A DNA stretch of 64,000 bases from assembly GCF_028009165.1 (NCBI RefSeq), contig NC_079242.1, positions 3,596,001-3,660,000 of the forward strand, read 5' to 3'. This document shows, piece by piece, positions 22,610-33,523 of the stretch (position 1 is the first letter of the stretch; every line of letters begins with the position of its first letter). The notes beneath the pieces are model-generated. The model searched no databases and was not told where the DNA came from. It saw only the letters and a program-made list of their open reading frames with translations. The DNA comes from Akanthomyces muscarius (Eukaryota > Ascomycota > Sordariomycetes > Hypocreales > Cordycipitaceae). The position numbers and the translations under genes are program-made.

Positions 22610-24872
22610 ATGGCTACGAGGTACAGCTGCATTCTCTGTGGCTTTGGCATCGAAGAAAGGTCCAGCTCAGGATTGGAAAAATGGGCCAGTGAATATCGTG
22701 CAGGTAAGTAACAGTGTGGCGCATATGACACGTGCAATTTGTACTCACATGGGCATCAGTCTATCGCAACAGTGGAAGTGCCTTCGTCAGTGGAGTTGGC
22801 CTGTACGACGGCGGTTATCCGACATGGCGCGTACCGACAGACCCTCTTCTTCGATACGACGAGGTAGCCAATGAAGAGGGTCTTCTCGAAGTTCCAGTCA
22901 TGCAAGCTCCAGCTGTTGGAGATCTACACGGCTTTCTCTTGCACGATGCCTGCTGGGACCTGCTCCAACAGATGCCTGGTGCTGCAGGCCTCTCGCTAGA
23001 TCGACTACTGCATGTATGCAAGTCTTTACCATTACCAATATGGTTCAATGGAGTTTGTTGGGGCCACGACTATGGAGGTCTGCTGAGACTAATGCCGGAC
23101 GTCTTCTACCCCTGGCTAGAGAGGTTTGCGGTCTCGGAAGACTATTCGAGCGATATTGGAGCATCTCACAATCCTTTTAATGGCCCAATTATTGCATCCA
23201 CACTATCCAGATTGGAGGGGAGAGTTCCTCCACCTGGGAAGTCTATCCAGCCACCAAATGAAGGCGACTGCTTTTCGCGCCTCCCGTGGGAGCTCTGTGA
23301 GATGATGTTCGTTCTTCTCCCCACAAACGATGCTTTGACTCTGCGTTTGACGTCCCGGGCATTTCATCCCTTTTTCTCAAGCCTTGCCTTTTGGCAGTCG
23401 CGATTCCATCCTGATGGTGAGAGAGGGTTTCTGTTTGAAGCCCGGGACAGCGAAATATACAACGACATTGGTGCACTGATGAACCTGTACTGTCTGACTC
23501 GCAAGTCGGTTGCGACGCCGGAACTCTTGAACCGAGAGCGAGTTTGGCATCTGGCGCAAAGACTGCTTCCACTCATCAAACCGTCTCTGATAGGCCACTC
23601 ATCGTGCTCACAAGCAAACGACCACAGCTCAAGGGGGTGGATTTCGCTCCAGAGCCTCGTGCAGAAGGCAGATTCATCATTACAAGGCAGAATACGAGAT
23701 ATACCACGCTATCCAACCACGACGACGGAGATTAATGTTCCACCCGGCGCTATCAAGATCGGCATCGCTGTGATGAACACGGGTATTTGGGATTACATAA
23801 CGGGTATCCGACTAATTGACGCAGATGGGGAATCGCAATTTGCGGGATATCTACTCGATAATAGCGAAGAGTTATCCAATGTTTCTGCGCTACATGGACT
23901 CAAAGTTGCAATGGGTCCATATGGAGTGAGAGCACTGCAAGTCATCGGGCCCGAGCATCAAGCAAGCGGTTGGGCTGGTCGCATTGACCAAGTACCAATA
24001 TCCGAGCGCCTTGTGGCCAATAGACAGATAACGAGTGTGCGAGTTACACTTGACGTTGGTAAAAGGCTTCCTATTCGTAAAAACAAATTTCTGACAGAAT
24101 TTGATAGGGATATAAGATCACCGCTCTAGCAATACAAGTGGAGCAGCCTGACGATGGAAAAGCAGTTGCACAAGCAGCATCTTTGAGACACACGGCAATC
24201 TGGTACCCAAGCCCGCCTCCAGATGACCTATTGGTCAATGAAGACTCGTTCACTGGCATGGATCCTCTTACTACTGGCTATCAACCCATCTCCTGGGTCC
24301 ATTTCGGCGGTGATCGAGGGGACAGACTCCCTTTAGTGCAAGGTATGCTATCTTTGCATGCCTATGGCTTACACGGTCTGCAATTCAAATACGATGACAC
24401 TGCGGATGAGATGGGTGATGCCAGGCCGGTGAGACTCGGTCGTCTTGATGAGAGTGAGCTGCCACTCTTCACTATTGACGGCGCAGGCGGCGAGCGCATC
24501 TGTTCCCTCTCCGTGGGCCTCGAGCAGGATACCCAAAACGTCCACGGCCTAGACTTCCTGCGTCACGGAAAGCCCCAGTATTTTGCTGTGAGATTTTGAT
24601 GTACCGCCCCGGTTGAGAAGGAGAGGAATGCTGACACAATCACACAAAACATAGATCACCACCAATCGCGGCAGGACAATGACTTTGGGCGAGAAAAAAG
24701 AAGAGTTCGACATTCGCGACGTTACTATTGCCCCCGGAACAACCATCACTGGTCTATATGGTCATTATGTGCGTTGCTCAAGCGTATTGCCAACTGCCAC
24801 ACTTATGCTGACACGCTACAGAACACGCAATGGGGCTTTTTGAATATCGGCGTAATTTCAGAACATCTGTAG
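22610..24872 (+). CDS. F-box protein with jacalin-like C terminus, five exons
   Basis: Exons 22610-22703, 22760-24058, 24130-24587, 24655-24768, 24822-24872 sum to 2016 nt, 671 residues. The N terminus has a CxxC pair (CILCG). Residues about 203-250 form an F-box (FSRLPWELCEMMF, then LRLTSRAFHPFF). By family, such proteins link substrates to Skp1-Cullin ubiquitin ligases. The C-terminal half is beta-rich, and the last ~90 residues (GGERICSLSV, then RGRTMTLG, then ITGLYGHYNTQWGFLNIGVI) look like a jacalin-type beta-prism lectin fold, as in a family of fungal F-box proteins I recall. The small last exons restore this fold; reading through without splicing would truncate it, so the splice model is well supported. 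Which ligand or substrate it binds is unknown. Confidence 0.8.
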
Positions 24873-25141
24873 GATCCGAGCCACACAAACGATGGGAAGT
24901 TGAAGTGCGTGCCCCTCCGAGTTGTTGAACTCTGTGCTCCATACTCGGTGGTCAGCGACAATTGCAATTTATGGGCGGATGTTCAAGCTGCAGAAGTGGT
25001 TGCGATTAGCACCAGCCACGTACATAGCACAGCAATAGAAGTGGAAAGAAATTCAAGGCAGCACAATTACATTCATTATTCTTTTTTGTTCGTAGTTAAG
25101 TCAATAAGAACTTTTGCGGAAGCATTTTGTGCCCTCTCGAT

Positions 25142-26363
25142 CTAAGGCAGCTCTGCAACACGGTCTCGGAATGTCTTTTCTGCGCGGGTCCACACGCCAG
25201 CAGTTTGGCGATCCTTGAGCTCCAGAAGACTAGGGAGGAGCAGGCCAGAGTACTCGTCGCTAGCCTCGCGGGCAATCATGGTTGGCAGATGGTCAATCGC
25301 AATGATGCGCAGCTCCGGGCCCTCGAGCTTGGCCGTGGGCGCGACGGTGGGGCTGTCAAAGGAGCTGTAGCCCGAGTAGACGGGAATCGGGTTGTTCTCG
25401 CTGTTGGGGTCGCAGCTGACGTCGCAGATGACGCGGAGGCGCCTCTCGGGCGTCGACAGCGTCTCGAGCGTGGTAAAGGGCGGGACGCGGTGGGCGCCCA
25501 GGTACACGCAGTTGACGAGGATGTCGGCCGCGGTGATTTCGGGAAAGGGCCCGCCCTTGGCGGTCTCGGGCAGATCCCACTTGATGAGAGACTCGGCGGG
25601 GATGCCGGCGGCGTCGCACGCGGCGGCGGCACCGTTGCCGCAGCGGCCCAGCGCGCCGATGATCATGAGGCGCGGGTACTCGTTCTTGTTGAGCGGCAGC
25701 GCCTCGGCAATGGACGAGCGGACGAGCGCCATCAGGTCCGAGGCCGAGTCAAAGGCCGGGACAGGAGGCTGCGCGACGCCGGGGTGCAGCAGCTGGTGCG
25801 ACCAGGACAGCAGGGCGAGGGCCGTGCCAGCGTAGCCAGCGCTCCAGCCAAAAGCGGCCACGCGCTGGCCCTTTTCGTTGATGAGGAATTCAAGGTCGTA
25901 GAGGATGCCGTTGCCCTTAGCGAAGCGGGACAGCTCGGTGGCCCATCCATCCTGCTTCTTGAAGCAGTGGTGGAAGTGGATATAGCTGTGTGGCAGAGGC
26001 GCTGATTTCGTTGGTGTTAGTGAGGACATGAGCTACCCCTCCTCCGGGATGCAGTACATACAGCCGTCTGTGGGCAGTTCCTTCAAGCCCAGAATGATGT
26101 GCTCCAGCGGTGCCTTAGTCCATGACCCGGCCGGGATAATCTCGGCGCCGACGTTCTTGAATTCGTCATCCTTGTAGATGCGATCGGGCGACTCTTCCAC
26201 CCGCAAGGTGTAGCCAGCGTCAATGAGAGCCTTGGCAGTCTGAGGAGACACTGGTAAATGTTGTCAGTTGTGAGCTCCGAGAAGGGTAAAATTCAAAGTA
26301 TGTACAGGGAGAGCGCCTCTCAAAGGGCTTGGTCTCGGATCTAAGGTGAATAACGGGCGCCAT
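25142..26363 (-). CDS. lys1: saccharopine dehydrogenase (NAD+, L-lysine-forming), three exons
   Basis: Last step of the fungal alpha-aminoadipate pathway: saccharopine + NAD+ gives L-lysine + 2-oxoglutarate. Exons on the minus strand 26363-26306, 26250-26062, 26001-25142 give 1107 nt, 368 residues, the usual length. The sequence opens MAPVIHLRSETKPFERRSPLSP, typical of the family, and carries the active-site Lys in GLKELP and His in YIHFHHCFKKQDGW (K77 and H96 in the yeast enzyme). A Rossmann glycine motif (IIGALGRCGNGA) follows in the NAD domain, and the C-terminal DHLPTMIAREASDEYS block is characteristic. It ends VAELP, so no peroxisomal SKL-type tripeptide is visible, unlike yeast Lys1 (SRL). 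A CACGTG palindrome lies about 130 bp upstream of the start. Confidence 0.96.
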
Positions 26364-26766
26364 GATGGTGATGTGATGAGTTTGAAGCTGTTTGAAGCTG
26401 TGAAAATGGAGCTTCGAAAAGCTCTACTTGTAAGTGACACAAGTGACTCAGTACGTAAGCTAACCGGCATCGGCTAATGCGGTCTTCCCGCCGGGATCAC
26501 GTGATCTCGGTGGTGATACCGATGAGCTTCTGCGAGCAAGAGTATAGTCCGATCGTAATGTGTATGCCACGGGTTACTCTGCGAAACTTCTTTATTGTTC
26601 AGTAGGCAGAGAATAAAGATGTTTTCTACCCTTGTTCACACTCCCAGTCGCAGGCTGCGGAAATAGCCAAATCATAGTTGCATCCGCATGCACACTACCC
26701 TAGACATATTGTACGACAACTAAAAGTCACAAACTACACCATGGGATCGAAAGAAGACGCAGGTCG
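26364..26766. other. lys1 upstream region
   Basis: About 400 bp. Contains the palindrome at 26495-26506 and an adjacent TCGGT-N6-ACCGA inverted repeat; no coding frame seen. Confidence 0.5.
26495..26523. promoter_or_regulatory. 12-bp CACGTG palindrome plus TCGGT/ACCGA inverted repeat
   Basis: GATCACGTGATC (26495-26506) is a perfect palindrome with a bHLH-type CACGTG core. It is followed directly by TCGGT-N6-ACCGA, which also reads CGG-N8-CCG, a spacing used by Zn2Cys6 dimers. Both lie about 130-160 bp upstream of the lys1 ATG, a sensible promoter position. Which factors bind is not known from sequence. Confidence 0.4.
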
Positions 26767-27042
26767 TTAATTAAAAAATACATTGTACTTCAATCCAATA
26801 GCGTAGGCCGAGCTAATTGCCGTCTTGGTGAGAGTCTTGGTTGAGCTATTGATGGCTAATGCTGCAATGTCAGCTTTTGTGACTTTGCTGGTTCTCATAT
26901 GCCAGGCCGGTGGTATTTCACCGTCCACAACTCCAATATTCATACAATGATTGATTAACTCACCCCCGCGCTCGTCCTTGCCGGACAGACCTTGCCATCC
27001 ACGTGATATAATTGTCAATGGATGCAATCGCCATGGCACCAA
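26767..27042 (-). pseudogene. gene fragment, about 90 codons, no recognised family
   Basis: A protein-like frame containing WRLHPLTIISRGWQGL, GGELINHCMNIG, EIPPAWHMRTSKVTKADI and a C-terminal AISSAYAIGLKYNVFFN, with balanced composition unlike the random frames around it. There is no in-frame ATG at a sensible place, and no upstream exon could be found, so it looks like the surviving 3' end of a gene. I do not recognise the family. It lies between lys1 and the ABC transporter, in an AT-richer accessory stretch. Confidence 0.35.
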
Positions 27043-27593
27043 GCAAGGACGACTCGGCCGAGAGCGCTCGATCGGACCGGATTGGGTAATCCTACAAGGC
27101 TAGTCTAGTGCGGACAATCTACCATCTAGCGTGATGCTGTGGCAGTAGGTTTAGCTGCCTGATTGTTGGGCTGCTGACTAGCATGCATTTTCTCATGTAA
27201 GCCATGATCGCGGCCGAGCACACGGCGCTGCTTTGCAAGACATGGTGCTCAGCTTCAGAGTGGACCGAGTCACATCGTTCGAGTTCAAAATCGGAGCTCT
27301 TATTTTATGCGCAACGCGTATGAAACAACTAATCGAAGCCTCTCTAGGCGTCCACTTTATGACGTGGAACTTTTGCTACTCCTACGTTATCAACAGACTG
27401 TAGGGCTGGCGCTTAGAATCCGGCTCGGGAAACTATGTGGCGTCCGTAGGATGCGACATCCAGGGCGGGGAAGTTGGACAGTTGGACCGGCAAAGGAAAC
27501 ACATAAATAGTCCAGAAAGGTGCCGCGACGAACATTTTCTTTGTTTACTTTCTCTTCTGTCAGCTTGGCGCCCTCCTGGCTGACGCTGCCAAT
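27043..27593. other. upstream region of the ABC transporter
   Basis: About 550 bp. No supported gene. The ATG of the transporter is preceded by pyrimidine-rich leader sequence (TTTGTTTACTTTCTCTTCTG). Confidence 0.45.
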
Positions 27594-30500
27594 ATGAGAG
27601 CCGGCTTGGACTGGCTATTGCTGGGTGTACTCCCACGTTGGGCCAACACTGAGATAACTTTGCGTGGGATTATGACCTCGCATGGTGTCTTCAGTCTGAT
27701 AATCCGGCCACTGTACCGGGACGGCCTGTCAAAGAGCTCTAGAGATAGGCTCATCGTGACAGCTAGCGCTATTGTCGCATCGTGGGCTGCTGTAATTGGC
27801 AGTGGGAGCTCTGCAGCTTCAGCCGGGCGACTTCTACCTTGGGTGAGAGAGTAGAGAACTTGTGGCCCACGATGGTATCTGTTGCTAACACGAGTCAGAT
27901 TATCGTGACCAGCCACGTCTTCAATGTATACTACGAATCAAAGGCTGCGAAGCCGTCTCGATCAGTGATCAACGGGGCTGTCTCGGCTGCGATTCTCCTT
28001 GTCTTGGAGAGCATTCACTACAGTCAAGAATTAGAAGTTGCAGGCAATACATGGTTGTCTGTTTTCAGTATTTCAAAGTCTGCCCTGCTGCTGGTATTCT
28101 TCCTCTTCGTCCCAAGAGGAAACGACGAGTCGTACAAAGGTTCGCCTGTCGACCGTCAACACACCGCGTCTGTCATCGAGCTCTTGACGTTTCTCTGGCC
28201 CAGAAAAACGTTCCGACTTGACAACCTGCAGAGAAAAAATGTCGCATCTCTGCCGGCGCTTCCCGCAGGCCTTCGGACAGCAGCGTTGACGGAACGTCAT
28301 CAACGTCTTGCATCCCAGCTTGCTGCGCACAAGCTCAGCTCCGTTCTTCTAAGGGGCTACCTTGGCCCACTTGCCCTTCAATCAATCTTAGCCATTTCAA
28401 GCTCTTTAGCTGTTCTTGGTCCAAACCTGGTCACATATCGACTACTGCAACATCTCAGCGGCGAGCGTGAGGGCGGCAACCGCGACACCATCTTCCTGGT
28501 AGCGCTCCTCGGTGCATCCAGCCTTTTACCGGTAATTCTCACCGCTTGGATGAGATGGGTTGGCTCTAGCATGATTGCTATACCGATGCGCTACACCTTG
28601 TCGGCCTTGACGTATCAAAAGGTCCTGTCCCTGCCCACTATTCCAGTCAGTCCCGAGGACAGAGAGGCTAAGAGCATGGCCACATTGCTCTACATGAACG
28701 CTCTCAGGTTCGAAGAAACTTCCCAGACAACCACTGGAAAACTGCTAACATTGAATCACAGCGCCCGGGCATGTTCTGCGTTTCCGATTTGCTACAAGGT
28801 CGTCGGGCTTTTGACGCAGCTCGTCTCCACAACCGCCGTCCTCGTCGCCCTTGTCGGATGGAAGTCAGTCGCTATTGCCATTGCAGCTGCACTGTCCATA
28901 ACGCCCCTCACAACAGTACTCATGAAGCGCTGGACAGCCTTGCTTTTGGGAATTTGGAAGTTGATGAGCAATCGCAGTGCGGTTCTCCAGGACGCGCTCC
29001 TCGCTATTCGCCAGATAAAACTTTCTGCCGCCGAGCCTGCTTGGAAGCAGAAAATCTACAACATCAGAGAAAAAGAGGCAAAAAAATACAACGACATTGC
29101 CTGGTTGATGTTTTGGACTGTAATCGTCGGAAACATCAGCCCAGCCGTCCTGAGTGGTGTCCCAATATACGTCTATGCTTGGCAGGGTCATCCTTTGACT
29201 GCCTCGGTGGCGTTTACGTTCATCAGCCTGTTTAAGGAGCTTCAAGCAAAGCTATGGGCCATTCCCCAGGAGCTTCCGCGAATTAAAGCCGGATGGGATA
29301 GCGCCGACGAATTGGATGCTTTTCTGAGAAATAAAGAGATGAGCGACTCTCAGTTTGTCCCGTCGGATGCATTGTCCTTGCGCGACGCTACCATTACCTG
29401 GCACAGCGAAGCGAGTAAAAAGGAAGTATTTCAATTGAAAAACCTCGAGGCAGATTTCCCGACCGGCGAGCTGAGTATAATAACTGGCAAGACGGGTTGT
29501 GGCAAGTCTCTGCTTTTGTTCGCTCTTGCTGGCGAAGCGAAGATCTTGTCTGGTGACATTTGTCGTCCTCTTTCTTCTACCAGGGAACAAATCGGAGATA
29601 GCGTTGCGAAAGACTGGATCCAACCTGGCAGCTTTGCGTTGGTATCCCAGAATCCGTGGATGGACAATGCTACAATACGAGACAACATTCTGTTTGGTCT
29701 GCCCATGGATGAAGAACGCTATACTCATGTCCTCTACTGCTGTGCGCTAGATAAAGACCTGCTCAGTTTCAAAGGCGGGGACATGACTGTGATTACGATC
29801 AAGGGCGTTTCTCTCAGCGGTGGACAGCGATCTCGTATCGCTCTGGCACGGGCTCTCTACTCTCGAGCTGGCTTCTTGTTAATGGACGACGTGCTGAGCG
29901 CTGTCGACACCGAAGTCCGCGAATGGATTGTGGGAAAAGCCCTTTGTGGGAGACTTGCGCGCGGCAGAACACGTATTCTTGTTACACATCACGAGGAGCA
30001 AGTACGCTCCAAAATCTCATACCGACTGCTTATTCGCGACCAGACGGCAACGGCTGAGCTGGTCTCGAAGGACACCCCCTCCTCGAACGAGAAGGGTTCT
30101 GAAACATCATATGCAAGTGACGGCTTCAATTATTCACAGCACCGCGTGCAAAGTGGTCGCTCGTCTGAAAAAGAGGCTACTACACCACCGGCGCAAGCTG
30201 TGGAACCAGATGCAGCGGATGAGACCTTTCGAGTAGCCCCCTACATAATGTACTTCAAGGCCAGCGGTGGTGCAGCAAGCTGGCTTCTCGCTCTAAGTTC
30301 TTTTGCTCTCTGCGAATGGAACAGGATCGCTGTGTCTACTTGGCTTGAGGAATGGGTCTCCGAGAGCGAAGCTTCGCCAGGCGCTATGAGGTCCCGTTTG
30401 TCCTCTGGGCAGGCGTATATGCTCATGAGTGCTTTGACAACACTGACTATATCAATGAGAGGAGTCTTGATGTTCAGAATCTACAGAACAGCTTCCAAAA

Positions 30501-32061
30501 AGTTGTTTACACAGGTAACTGAGCGTATTTTCGGTGCACCGCTTCAGTGGCTTGAATCGACTTCGCACGGCGAGATTCTTCAGCGTTGTGATCCGGACAT
30601 CAGAAGTCTTGACGAAAATCTGGCATACGCGCTAAGTGCCTTTATTGGGTTAGCCAGTCAACTTATCACTGTCCTATGGAGCAGGTATGTTGTTGGACCT
30701 GTGAAGAAACTTCGTATAGTCCCTTCCGAGTATGCTAACATCGACATAGTGCCTCGTTTTCCTGGTACAGCACGCCTCACCTGACCGGGCTGTTCTATCT
30801 ATTCTTTCTTGTTGGAAGAAATCTCATTCCGGCGACAAAATACTTGACTGCCATTTCTTCCACGACGAGCTCGGTATTTGTGCAGCATCGCGGTTCGTTG
30901 TACGCTCCGGACGGAGTGTCGACCGTGCGCGCGTACGGAATGAAAGTCTACTTCTTCCAGCGCGCGAACCACATACTAGACCAAATGGCATCGGCCACGT
31001 GGTATAATGATCTCCACAGAGTCGCGACAGACTTCCATATTGGGTTTCTGGGAGCTATCTACGTCACGCTGTCGTCTTACTCTATTGTGGTGTCGGGGGT
31101 CGGACCCGGCACTGCGGGCGCAGCACTGTCTTTTGCTGTACAGCTCAGCGAAATTGTATCAGGCTGCCTGAAACAAATAGCGGCAATGGAATCCGGGCTC
31201 GTGACCGCCGAGAAGGTTGACGAGTATGGTTCGATTGAGCAGGAGCCAGTTGATGGGTTAGATGTTGGAGATTTGTGGCCCGAAGCGGGAGAACTTCAAG
31301 TCTCAAGGTATGTGGCTGGTTATGGTCCTGGACTGCCTGATACTTTGCGCGAAGTTACTTTTGCCATCAAGCCCGGTGAGCGTGTTGGTATGGTTGGCAG
31401 AACAGGCGCTGGCAAGTCGACTCTGGCGCTGTCCTTTGCCCGACTTCTTGAGAAACGAGGCGGAACCATCTCCATCGACTCGGTGGACATTTCACTTATC
31501 AAACTTGAAGTGCTGCGCAAGCGAATCCTCACCATTCCTCAAGATCCACACCTTTTTGGAGGTACACTCCGAGATGTGATCGACCCAGATGGCGCATATT
31601 CCGATGAGGAACTAGTTGCCTCGTTGCAGCAATATCGGTTTTTCTCTACAGACACAGAAAACAAGATCGACACAGTAGATTTTGGTCTGTCATTCATCGT
31701 CAGTGACGGCGGCGCCAATCTTTCTCAGGGCCAGCGACAGATTTTGTGTCTCGTCAACGCGGTCCTCTCTCGGAAGAAGGTTGTGATTATGGATGAGGCG
31801 ACAAGCGCCGTGGACATGGAGACAGATGCTGCGATACAAATCGCGATCCGGGAGGGACTGCGCGATTCCACAGTCATGGTCATTGCTCATAGGCTGGCGA
31901 CTGTCGCTCATTTAGACAGAGTGCTGGTCATGCAGGATGGGAAAGTGGTGGAATTTGGTAAGCCATCGGAGCTGTATCAGCAGAAGGGGCAGTTTTGGGC
32001 GTTGGTCAGCCATAGCATTGATAAAGAGAAGCTGGTCAAGAGCTTTTCTGATGGGAAGTAA
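27594..32061 (+). CDS. ABC transporter, ABCC (MRP/multidrug resistance-associated) type, three exons
   Basis: A full-size ATP-driven exporter. Exons 27594-27842, 27899-30684 and 30750-32061 give 4347 nt, 1448 residues, normal for fungal ABCC pumps. Layout: N-terminal membrane segments, first transmembrane domain, nucleotide-binding domain 1 with Walker A GKTGCGKS (about residue 613), signature LSGGQRSR (about 722) and Walker B FLLMDD; a polar linker rich in Ser/Glu; second transmembrane domain; nucleotide-binding domain 2 with GRTGAGKST (about 1228), signature LSQGQRQ (about 1336) and VVIMDEATSAVD. NBD1 has Asp (MDDVLSAVD) where the catalytic Glu is expected, the usual ABCC asymmetry, so only the second site should hydrolyse fast. 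Substrate cannot be predicted: no biosynthetic genes adjoin it, which argues for drug or xenobiotic efflux or vacuolar transport. Confidence 0.94.
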
Positions 32062-33523
32062 GTCGCGAAATTATCTTCCCTAGATTGAACCCTCAAATCC
32101 GTCAACAAACATCTGCACTGGAGTAAACGCCAAGTGGCAACATTCATCATGGGTTTAGTCTCTGAAGGTGTTGATCCAGCCCTATCAGATATCATTCTTG
32201 CGGCAAGGATAGCAATTTATTTGAACCATCATCGCGAACTACTAGAGTAGCCGGCATAAAAAATGCGGATTCCCCGGCCGAAAGATCCGAGAGCGATTTT
32301 ATTCTCCGGGGTCTCCTCGGTAGTGGCCTCCTACGCAGCAGCAGCTACAGCGTATAGGCGTAGGTTACACAATAAAAGCGGTGAAAGGAGTGTATATGCC
32401 GTCGTTGGGCACTGCCCAGTGTGCTGTACTCGCAGCCTTGTTTGCTTGGGGTCCAGAACAGCCTATCACCTACTTCAAGGGCTGAGCCACAGCCAAGAGG
32501 CGTGAGCAAACAAAGATACTTCATTTACCAGATGACCGCGTCCTGGCCACGTATTGGATCCTGAAGTGAATCAAAGTAGAAAATTGGTGGAGTAAGGAGC
32601 GCAGTGGTCGTCACACTGATTCACAGCAAAAGAGCTGTCGCGGAGCTGCAGACAATCATACCACAGGGCGGTGCTTCACCGCATCGTTTATAAGTATAAA
32701 AATCCCGAGGCTTAGGCCGCGAGGCTTGAGCTTAGTTGAAGCCTAGAGAAAAGACGCAGGCCGCTGTGCACTGCTGGCGAATGACATCAGTGTAAAACGT
32801 ACTAGGCCGCCGAACAGGCGGCCAGCGCAGGACATGTTGTTGCGGTGAAGGGGCGAGACTGGACAAGGCTGACTACAGAAATCCCGCGCAGTGAAGGTAT
32901 TCACGACCAAAAGTTTTCGAGGCAGGCTGACAGGTCGAAACCAAGATAAAAGTGCTGTCGCGGTGGTGGCGCCCAGCGGTGCGGGCGGGTATGCGATGGC
33001 ACTACCAATATGTAAGCCATGGCCACGCCACCACTCGTTGCATCATTGGCTAATGGGTTCACGTAACCCCTGGACGTTCGAACTATCTGATTGAAAGTTA
33101 TGCGCCTATACGGATGCATACCAGCGCCCTGATTTCGCTGGCAAGTAGGTACAGTGGCGGTCGGCAGAGGAAATATGAACCCCTACCAGCAAGATATAGC
33201 ATTAGATCGACCCGACCGCTTTCTCCACCGACTATTTAGGAAAATGTGGCGTCGCCGGGGTATTTTGCTTCTCAGGTTCCTTATGCTGCAGCATTTGGCA
33301 GGACGCAGCGCATGGTCGAGCAGGTCTGATGGCTCCAGAGTGTAGCTACCTGGACCCAACCATGTGGCGTACCAGGTTTGGGCATCGCGGATTGGACAAG
33401 TATAAGAACGACCGGACTCCCTTGTGCTGATTTGGCTCATCTCTTCGGACATGTATCTACACGGATTGAAAAGCTTTTTGATAGCCGGAAGCTCCCAACA
33501 ATACGTGCGCTTTTGGATCCAAA
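32062..33523. other. intergenic, 1.5 kb, no supported gene
   Basis: Nothing coding could be supported. A 7-bp perfect hairpin (GGCCGCC-GAACA-GGCGGCC, 32805-32823) and loosely repetitive GGCTTAGGC/GAGGCTTGAG sequence near 32710-32745 hint at old mobile-element or repeat debris, but no terminal repeats or transposase remnants were found. Confidence 0.4.

Noticed and set aside
25127..26005. 292-codon plus-strand frame over lys1
   Set aside because: Complementary shadow of lys1 exon 3.
32805..32823. 7-bp GC hairpin as a terminator
   Set aside because: Too short and without a T run; intrinsic terminators of this type are not expected in fungal nuclear DNA.
27594..33523. Secondary-metabolite gene cluster around the ABC transporter
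   Set aside because: No polyketide synthase, NRPS, terpene synthase, P450 or cluster regulator is found within the neighbouring 10 kb.
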